Source: Isohypsibius dastychi (taxonomy: Eukaryota > Tardigrada > Eutardigrada > Parachela > Isohypsibiidae). From it: a stretch of 11,517 nt of DNA. Of this stretch, positions 1 to 7,800 are shown piece by piece; within the stretch, counting starts at the first letter, position 1, and the number at the start of each line of letters is the position of its first letter. The stretch is from contig JAQIWT010001283.1 of NCBI GenBank assembly GCA_034696485.1, positions 1 to 11,517 of the forward strand, read 5' to 3'. The notes under the pieces are model-generated. The model saw only the letters and a program-made list of their open reading frames with translations. It was not told where the DNA came from and did no database searches. Made by a program: the position numbers and the translations under genes.

Positions 1-66
1 ACGTTCTGATTAAAGTCTTCTTGGATCGGTTATTGTCGTTACAGTCAGCGAACAAACTATAACACA
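1..66 (+). repeat. 5' LTR, 3' part only (R/U5 side)
   Basis: Bases 1-65 are identical to bases 11453-11517, and the 3' copy continues upstream to a TG start after a polypurine tract, so this is the downstream third of the left LTR cut by the window edge. It contains an ATTAAA polyadenylation-signal variant at 9-14 followed by a GT-rich stretch. The LTR end is not fixed by the sequence. A terminal CA at 63-64 or 65-66 would match the TGT start of the right LTR. The upstream two thirds (U3) are not in the window on this side. Confidence 0.9.
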
Positions 67-77
67 CCCCGTGTTAT
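59..77 (+). other. Hairpin at the LTR/PBS junction
   Basis: ATAACAC at 59-65 is the exact reverse complement of GTGTTAT at 71-77, with a 5-base loop ACCCC. The left arm is the LTR tip and the right arm is leader sequence, so the structure can form only at the 5' end of genomic RNA or at the left LTR, not at the right LTR. It fills the unusually long gap between the LTR end and the PBS. Its role is unknown. Confidence 0.6.
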
Positions 78-78
78 T

Positions 79-96
79 TGGAGGGCATACCGAGAT
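79..96 (+). promoter_or_regulatory. Primer-binding site (PBS), tRNA-Cys-like
   Basis: The 18 bases TGGAGGGCATACCGAGAT start with TGG, the complement of the CCA tail. Read as a tRNA 3' end, the complement divides into CCA, discriminator U, a 7-nt acceptor strand TATGCCC, a 5-nt T-stem strand CTCGG and the last two T-loop bases AT, which is exactly tRNA geometry. A discriminator U is typical of eukaryotic tRNA-Cys, so tRNA-Cys is the best guess. It lies about 12-14 bases after the LTR end, whereas gypsy elements usually have it within a few bases. Confidence 0.6.
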
Positions 97-309
97 ACTG
101 TATCGACAGTATCCTTTCCTACCAAGCATCCAATCCGGATCAAAAGAATTCCCGTTCCCGAGGAGGAAAAAGATGAACGGTAAGTGAGTGCACGCGCTTA
201 TAGGTTGGGAGAAGTTCCAAACGTGAGGGGAATAATATTTTTGTGTGAAATTTGTCGAGGTTGAGACCAATCAAAAACGGAAACTTGTTTCTTTTGTGGA
301 CAGACAAGT
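97..309 (+). promoter_or_regulatory. 5' leader with short ATG, splice donor and acceptor candidates
   Basis: The only ATG after the PBS is at 173. Read straight through, it meets TGA at 185 after four codons. It is followed at once by two overlapping donors, GTAAGT at 180 and GTGAGT at 184. A pyrimidine-rich acceptor ends at AG 302-303, with further AGs at 307-308 and 321-322. The strongest acceptor (303) does not join the ATG to the gag frame. Donor 180 with acceptor 322, or donor 184 with acceptor 308, would. This looks like the common leader exon of spliced mRNAs, or a short intron giving Gag its start codon. No transcript evidence is available. Confidence 0.45.
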
Positions 310-1833
310 GTGTCTGAATCAGCACATTGTTCTTGCGGATTTTGCGAATTAAACCTGGACGAGGAAAGCTCGTCAAATCGTTTTACTCGAAAAACCAGTG
401 GTGATTTACTTAAAGATAAGACAGTAGAGCAACTGACCCGGGCGGCCGATCAGAAAGAGACTGACAGAAGAAAGCTTTTAAGACTCGAAAAGCAGCAAGC
501 ACTGAATTTCTCGGGCGAATCTTCGTCTGAATCTGCGGAAGAAGATAATTTAGAACCGGGTGTACCGATAGCACCACTCGCGCCAAATTTGAATTTTCCA
601 ATAGCTGGAATTCTTGCTCCACCACTAAACATGGGTCAGCAGTTGGATGTAAACGACTTGGTAAATGCACTGAATAATTTTAATCGGCCGGTGGGCGGAC
701 GTCCGTTAGCTACATTAAAAGATCTCCCGACTTTTGCGGGGCAACCCCATGAGGATGGGGATGAATTCATGCAGAAGTTTGATTTGTGTGCCGATGCAAA
801 TACATGGCAGGACGACGATAAGGCGGCGAGGTTTCCTCTCGTTCTGAGCCGTAATGCTTTACGCTGGTATGGCGCTCACAAAGCTCTGGCTTGGGCCGCT
901 TTGCGACTTCAATTTTTGAGAACTTTCGGGAAAAGTAAAGTTGACCTGGATATTGCTGGCGAGAGCACCAGAATACTCGCTAATGAAGATCCATTAGGGT
1001 ATATTTTCAATATACTTAATTATGTCAATATCACGAAACCTAACGCAACAGAGGTCGATAAAGTGGAAAAGCTTTTTGATGGACTGCCATCTTTCTTAAA
1101 AGCGGAATTTGTTAATGACATGCCGGCGACGGTAGAAGCTTTTACAGAAAAGCTGAAAAACATTAACCGTAAATTGGCTTATCAAAATGGGCCTGCTTTT
1201 CTCGGAAGTGGCCTGATGAACCCATTAGTTAATGGACTTGCGCAATTAGGCGCTAACATTCCCGCGTTTGCTGCTTTAGGCAACAATAGGCAAGCGGTCA
1301 ACCAGCTCGAAACAATCGTTAAGAGCGTCAATCAAGGCGCAGATGTGGCCAAATTAAAGGAAGAGATGGAACGGCTCTCAGCTCAAATGAGGTCAATGAA
1401 GTCATTAGATAACAGCAACGATTCCAATGCCAGAACTCAAGGTCCAAGAAACACTAATCGAAGTGTTACATCAGACGGACGGCCGATCTGTTACGGTTGT
1501 AATCGACCTGGCCACATTCGAAAATTTTGTACTGTCTCGGGAAATCCGAACGCCAATCGATATCAAAATCAGTATCAAAATCCGCGTCCTAATTTTCAAA
1601 ATCGCCAATTCCGTTACCCAAATCAAGGTCAATCCCAATATGTCGATCGACAACCTCAGCCTGTTATGTATCGGCAGGCGGTACCAGCCATTCAAGCGGC
1701 TCCGGGTACGGCGCAGTCAAGTGGAACTGCGCAGATGCGATATATGCCTGCTCCTCCCTCATACGTTTGTATAGCGAATCCTGACGAAGCGTCGTGGGTA
1801 GTTGACAACACTCAAAATTCGGAAAACTTGTGA
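310..1833 (+). CDS. gag: Gag polyprotein of Ty3/gypsy-type retroelement
   Basis: This is the structural capsid and nucleocapsid precursor that packages element RNA. Residues are counted from 310. Residues 136-288 resemble the retrotransposon Gag (capsid) domain, with an LPTFAG-type opening, W-D-D-D-K-A and an R-W-Y triad. A probable coiled coil lies near 332-365. A CX2CX4HX4C zinc knuckle is at 394-407 (bases 1489-1530), followed by a Q/N/R-rich basic tail. Position 310 is a GTG and the frame is open back to 265, with no ATG until 631 (AACATGG, good context, Met-Gly N-terminus). Either translation starts at 631 or a spliced leader supplies an upstream start. The upstream stretch, with a CSCGFC motif and charged region, looks like real protein. 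The stop at 1831-1833 overlaps pol and carries a -1 frameshift signal. Confidence 0.85.
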   Translation: MSESAHCSCGFCELNLDEESSSNRFTRKTSGDLLKDKTVEQLTRAADQKETDRRKLLRLEKQQALNFSGESSSESAEEDNLEPGVPIAPLAPNLNFPIAGILAPPLNMGQQLDVNDLVNALNNFNRPVGGRPLATLKDLPTFAGQPHEDGDEFMQKFDLCADANTWQDDDKAARFPLVLSRNALRWYGAHKALAWAALRLQFLRTFGKSKVDLDIAGESTRILANEDPLGYIFNILNYVNITKPNATEVDKVEKLFDGLPSFLKAEFVNDMPATVEAFTEKLKNINRKLAYQNGPAFLGSGLMNPLVNGLAQLGANIPAFAALGNNRQAVNQLETIVKSVNQGADVAKLKEEMERLSAQMRSMKSLDNSNDSNARTQGPRNTNRSVTSDGRPICYGCNRPGHIRKFCTVSGNPNANRYQNQYQNPRPNFQNRQFRYPNQGQSQYVDRQPQPVMYRQAVPAIQAAPGTAQSSGTAQMRYMPAPPSYVCIANPDEASWVVDNTQNSENL

Positions 1834-1879
1834 CTGAACACTTGCTGTGGGTAGAGTGTTCAGAGTCTAGGCAACCCAC
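1821..1879 (+). promoter_or_regulatory. Programmed -1 frameshift signal with H-type pseudoknot (gag-pol)
   Basis: The heptamer GGAAAAC at 1821-1827 sits in the gag phase G GAA AAC, so the A-site codon AAC can re-pair on AAA. The P-site is not a perfect X XXY match, so it is near consensus only. A 6-base spacer that includes the gag stop follows. Stem 1 is CTGAACACT (1834-1842) with AGTGTTCAG (1855-1863), nine perfect pairs. Stem 2 pairs loop bases GTGGGT (1847-1852) with ACCCAC (1874-1879), six perfect pairs. Loops are about 4, 2 and 10 nt. The pol frame is closed by TGA at 1803, so any shift must occur between 1806 and 1833. This places protease and all downstream domains in the -1 frame. 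Confidence 0.8.
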
Positions 1880-4800
1880 TCGTGATTACTATGTGGTTGG
1901 TGCGATGAAATGTGATGTACTTATAAATAATCAAAAAAAAGTGGCAATTATTGATACTGGGTCGGGAGTAAGTTTGATATCGGCCGAGTTGGTCAAACAG
2001 CTGAATTTAAATGCAGTACCATGGGAAGGGCCGACCGTGACAGTGGTCACCGGTGAGACATTCGTCATTCCGTACGCTTGCAAAATAGCAGTTGAGATAT
2101 TAGGGCACAAACTTTCCGGTTTATGCGGCATTGTAAAGAATTTCCCTTTCGACGCTCTTTTAGGAATCGATTATCTCATGAGAACACCTTTTACCATCGA
2201 TTTTAGAAATTCAGTCCTGATCAACCCCTCCCGCCCCAGGCCGTCATGTTTACCTTTGTTTCTGTTACATGTGAAAACTAGATGTCAGGAGTCAGACGGG
2301 TCTGATCAACCCGGTCTGGATAGTCAGCTCAAAGAAATTGAAGCTGCCTTGGAGAGCGCGCGTACGGCTGTAGAAAAATTGCAGCAAGGTGAGCCCACCT
2401 ACGAAGGGCAGGGTGAGCCCACCTCCGAAGGGCAGACGGGTGAGCGTTACGCCGTTTCTTCCGGCACACTGAAAAGTGATGCGGAAGGCAGTGAAATGAC
2501 TTCTCACACAGACTACGCTCAGGTGGAAGATTTTCAGAGTGTGCGAGAAGTTGAGTCAGAAGGTGAAGACGAGGAATGGTCCACTCAGCCGGACGGTAAA
2601 TCGGTCGGATTTAAAACTACGCTCAGCGACTGCGCTGAGACTGAAGAGCCTGAAATTGATAATAGCCCACTGACCGATGGTCAAGTGATTTACTCTAGCG
2701 AAAAGCAGGCATTTGACGAAGATGAGGATGAAGTAAATGAAGATGAATACATGTGGTTACCCTCACAGAGAAATATTGAAAGGTTATGGGCTGTGGAAGA
2801 CTTGAAGGAGGATCAAGACATGTGGTCTAAGATTGTAATGGGAACACACTGGAACACCGATCAGAGGGAGAAACTGTTAAACACCCTTAAAATGTTCCCC
2901 GACGCGTTTCCAGGAAAAGGACAGAAGCTTGGGCTCTGTAAACTTGGTAAACATTCCATCGACACTGGAAACGCTAAACCAGTCAAGCAGCAGCTTCGTA
3001 GGTATAATCTGTGGCAGATTGAAGAAGTCAATCGACAAGTTGTGGAAATGTTAGAAATGGGTGTCATTACCCCGTGCTACACTTCGGAATGGGCCTCGAA
3101 TGTAGTCGTGGCTAAAAAAAAAGATGGGACAAGTCGCATAGCTATCGATTATCGTGATTTGAATAAATTCACTAAAAAAGATGTGTACCCGATCAGTAAT
3201 ATGCAAATAATGTTGGATTCCTTGTGCGGAGGGGTCTTATTTACCTCGATGGATTTGTACTGGGGGTATTGGAATATTGAAATAGAAGAAGAGGATAAGC
3301 CTAAGACGGCATTTCTGGTCCCGGGACGGCCCGGTGGAGTGTTTATGTGGAACAGAATGCCATTTGGTGTGGTCAACGGACCAGCGACGTTTTCAAGAAT
3401 CGTCGATCGAATGTTTAAGGATGTTCAGATGGTCCATGTCTTAGCGTACATCGACGATTTTACAGTTTACAGCAGGTCGTTTGAGGATCATTTGGAACAT
3501 TTAAAGGATGTTCTTAGCCGATTACAAGAATCGGGAATGAAACTTAAGCCATCGAAATGTGCGTTTGGTATGGAAAAAGTGGAGTTTCTGGGTCATGAAG
3601 TCAGTGCGGCCGGTATCGGGCCTAACACGCGAAAAGTTGAAGCGATTTCGAAATATCCCGTGCCACACGATTTGAAAGCAGTTCGGTCATTTTTGGGTGT
3701 CACCTCTTATTATCGTCGTTTTGTGCAAGACTATGCGACTATCGCCGAGCCTCTAATTAGGCTTACGAAGAAGGACTGTGATTGGAACTGGGGTAGTGCC
3801 CAGCAGTGTGCGTTTGAACAATTAAAGAGCCGTTTGATAAGTCAACCGGTTATGTCACATTTTGATCCCAACCATTCAGTTGAGATTATTACAGATGCCA
3901 GTACGGTTGGATTAGGAGCGGTTTTAATGCAGCGGGTAAACGAAGAGGAGCGAACGATAGCGTTTGCTAGCAAAACACTTAGTAAGGCTCAGCGGAATTA
4001 CGGAATTACGCAGCTCGAGCTCTTGGCAGTTATTTTCGGAATTGAAAAGTTCCAATATTACATCTCGAATAATCGAAAGTTTAAAGTTTTTACCGACCAT
4101 GCCGCAATCGTTCCTTTGCTAAAAACGAAGAATCCTGTCAATCGGCTGGCGCGTTGGATAATTCGTCTGAGTGTTTATGACTTTGACGTCATTTACCGAC
4201 CCGGGAGAGAAAATGTATTAGCCGATGCACTTTCACGATATCCCATTTCCGACAATGAAGAACCGGTTAACCACGTTGGCACAGTGCCTCTTCTTTTTGT
4301 ACCGGTTAGCGATATATTAAAGCTGCAAAGCGATGATACCTTCTGTCAACAGATTTTTAAAGCGCTGAGTACTGACTCAGCTGACCATCGATCGAAATCA
4401 TTATATTATGTGGTCAAGGAAGGGTTGCTTTATCGAAAAGTCATACGCGGAGACAGGCCCCATTTATTGTTGGTAATTCCAAAGAGTCTGGAAAAAGATG
4501 TGCTTGAGAGTGCACATGAATCGATCCTATCTGGACACTTGGGCATCGCACGCACGTACGAGCGAATAAAAGATCGTTATTATTTCCCTGCTTGTATTGA
4601 AAAAGTTACACGTCACGTGGTAAGCTGCGAAAGCTGCCAGCATCGGAATAATCCCAAGCGCAGACCAGCTGGCTTGCTGCAGCCAATGTACGTTAAGGGG
4701 CCGTTTGTCAAAATTCACATCGATTTTTGTGGGCCGTTCGTCCCTAGTTCTCGTCAGAACAAATATCTTCTGGTAGCCATCTGTCCGATGACTAAATTCA

Positions 4801-7800
4801 TAATAGCAAAGGCTGTCAGAGGGGCGACCGCGCTGACAGCAGCTCAATTTGTTGTAAATCAAGTTATTCTGATTCACGGATGCGTGGACGAGTTGGTTAG
4901 CGACTTAGGGTCTCACTTCACGGGAAAGATGTTTCAAGATATTGTCCAGTTGCTGGACATCAAACATCTGAGAACAACCGCGTATCACGCGCGCAGCGAC
5001 GGCGCTGTTGAACGGGTTTTTAGCACTTTTGTAAGGATCATTTCTCATTTTGTTTCGGATCACCAGCGTGACTGGGATTTAATTGTTCCTTTCGCCGCAT
5101 GGGTTATGAACACCATGCGTAATGAAACAACAGGTTTTAGCGCTTTTGAACTTGTTTTTGGAAGACCGGCAGTGCAGCCCATGGATTTGCCAGACGGGCT
5201 TGACAGTTTCGAGAAAATTGAAGATCCGGAAAAATATACACAGATGGTGCATACGTGGCTAAAAGTGGCACGAGAAGTTGCAATTGAGAAATCAAATAGC
5301 ACTCATGATAAGGAAGCACCGCGCTTTAACGCTAAAAGATCAATTTTAGAATTTGAACCGGGTGAGTTAGTCTTGGAATTCAAGCCGGTGGGGGAGGAAG
5401 GAATGACGACAAAATTATTGCGCAAATGGAAAGGTCCGTTGCGAGTGTTAAGGAAAATGAGCTCGGTTAATTATGAAATCGCGCCTTTGAGTGGTAAACG
5501 GAAACCGTACATTGTTCACGTCGAACGGTTGAAAAGCTATAACCTCAGGGAAGATGACGACTTGGTTGAAAATTCTCCACCTGTAAATGCTGAAGTCGTT
5601 ACCGAAAGGCTTGAGGTTGAAATTCCAATAAATTCAGGTGCAAAACAGCCCAGCGTTTCAGACACTGGCAACACTTCCGAAGAGACGGTACAGGTGCATC
5701 AGAATGAGATTGAGATAGAGCCAGCTGTGGCTGAAATCGTGACTGACGTCGTACATGACCACGAGACAACTGACCCTTCTCCAACTGATGATAATGACGA
5801 TTTCGACGTTGTCCAAAAACGTGTTTTACCTAAGAGAGAACGACGAAAACCGAGCTATTTGAACGACTATGTTAATTTTCTGTTTTGTTTGATTCCAGCG
5901 CAAGTTGAAACTCCCCCGTCTGCGGCTGTGGCCACTGAAATATTCAAGTTGGATAATGATACAGGATTTCCCAGTATGGAGGTTGAGCATGAAGATGGCA
6001 ACCAAGGTGATGTAGTCACCTACAACTTAGCTGCGCTCAAGGACTACGCTGAGCGGACGGAAAGGGATAACGGATCCCTAGTTGAGAAAATAGACGCCGT
6101 TCAACCGCTAGGTGTTCACGCCGTCAACGAAGTCATCACTACGTTCAGCGACTACGCTGAAGGTGAAAAAGCCAAATCAAGCAAGGAATTGGCCGGATCG
6201 GAAACTTTGGACCGTGCTGCGCCCGCCGACACTTCGCCTGTCTCGGATGATATTTCAATGGTTGAGGTCAACAACCGGACTTCGCACCACGAGACTATTA
6301 ACGAGTGGGTAGCCGATTCTGTCGCTGTCGAAGATGCGAAGATGTCTCCGGCTTTGGGCACTGATGATGAGATGGCAGGAAACGAAACCAACGCGCCTGT
6401 AGGTGTCATTAGCGAAGGAGACGACGACCGGGAGAAAGCAGTCGTCAATGCCAAGAACGACAAGTGCGACTGCGCTCGGATCAGCCACGAAAAGAGCTTG
6501 ACGATGACCGACCTTCAATTTCAGCCCTTGGGGAAAGGCGACTGCGAAGCCATCGAGGAGATCCATAACGGACGACGCAAACGATGTAACCGACGCGTCC
6601 AAGTGGTCAAAGCCACTCTGAACGGACATTCGTACCCAGGCTCGTTTTGTCGACGCCACCTCATTTCCGCAGCACGACACTCCGTGTGTTTTTGCCACGA
6701 GTTCTACTCGCGTTCCAGCAAGGCCAAATTCTCGAGTTGTAAGGAAGGACACCGTTTCCATCCCAAGTGTTTTACCACCTGTCCCCATTGCACGTCAATC
6801 GAGAAGAATAAGCGACTTGCCGAGGCCACGTGTACCGCTTTGGAGGAAAGCGCAGGTGGAGATCACGTCGTGTGCGCCCAAAAGGCGGCAATCAAGCGCA
6901 ACTTCGTCAACCCGTTCACACACGTGGTCGAAAATGCTACATTCTGTAAGTCACATGACATTCGCTGGTCTGGTTATCAGAACTGTCTTTGCGGAATTTT
7001 TCCATCACGTTTCATGCAAAATTCATTCGAGATGTGTGCGGATGGGCACTATTATCACGTGCAATGTGCTAAGGCCATTGGAAATCAGCCGAATAAATGT
7101 CCTCACTGTTGCAAAGAGAAAGCTGTTGAGCCTTCTGCATTCCAGACTTTTGCCTCGAAATTAACTCAAGTGAAACTGCCGAAAATTTCGACTCTGATGT
7201 TTGCTTTTTTAGCAATGATGACGCTGACCGCAGCTCACGAGATGAAAACTTGTAATTGTTTACAGCCTCAAAAAGAGGGTATCGTTAATCTAGGGCGATT
7301 TGGATCTTGCGACTTGAAACTGACAGGTCGGCATATTGAGTTCGTTCGCTATGAAGTTTTTGGTCATAAGCCGGCACACCACAGGTTCAGAGGACATGCG
7401 TGTAAAATTTGGGAAGAAAGTGTAACGGTAACCGGATTTTGGACCGCTACCTATGATACAGTTTATTCGTCCAGGCCATTAATCCTCAGTGCAGCTGAGT
7501 GTTGGGCTATGGTTCAAACAGGCATGTGTGGTCAGAATCGGATGCTTAAAGAAGCGAATATTAGCCGATTTGAAGGTAAGCCAATACCGGTGTATAAGTA
7601 TTGGCAGAGCGTTACCGAGACTGTAAAAAACTGTTTTCATGAGGAAATTTCTCTAGAACAGGAAACAGACAAGTCGGCCGTGTGGTCAGCCACCGGAAAA
7701 TTAGCAGACAGCCGCGAGGTTGGCTTCGCGATATCTCATGTGTACACCTTTGTTTGGTCTGGTCGAGAAACAGACAGTAAAGTGAGTTGCTCGTACGTTA

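Noticed and set aside
310-312. GTG as the start of Gag
   Set aside because: Eukaryotic initiation at GTG is unlikely. The frame is open further upstream, and ATG 631 or a spliced start is more likely.
1427-1774. 115-codon plus-strand ORF in another frame over the gag C-terminus
   Set aside because: It overlaps the zinc knuckle coding sequence and shows only low-complexity composition mirrored from gag.
1830-1832. GTG as an independent start of pol
   Set aside because: It is only the first alternative start codon in the frame. The overlap, heptamer and pseudoknot point to -1 frameshifting.
5560-5900. Chromodomain at the integrase C-terminus
   Set aside because: No aromatic-cage pattern is seen. 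The region after the GPY/F-like module is acidic and low in complexity.
6255-6788. 177-codon minus-strand ORF
   Set aside because: It is antisense to the zinc-domain coding region, has no recognisable domain, and is explained as a shadow of the plus-strand frame.
6946-6951. GTAAGT donor-like site inside the second zinc domain
   Set aside because: It matches the consensus, but the reading frame and the zinc-ligand spacing continue intact across it, so there is no reason to splice here.
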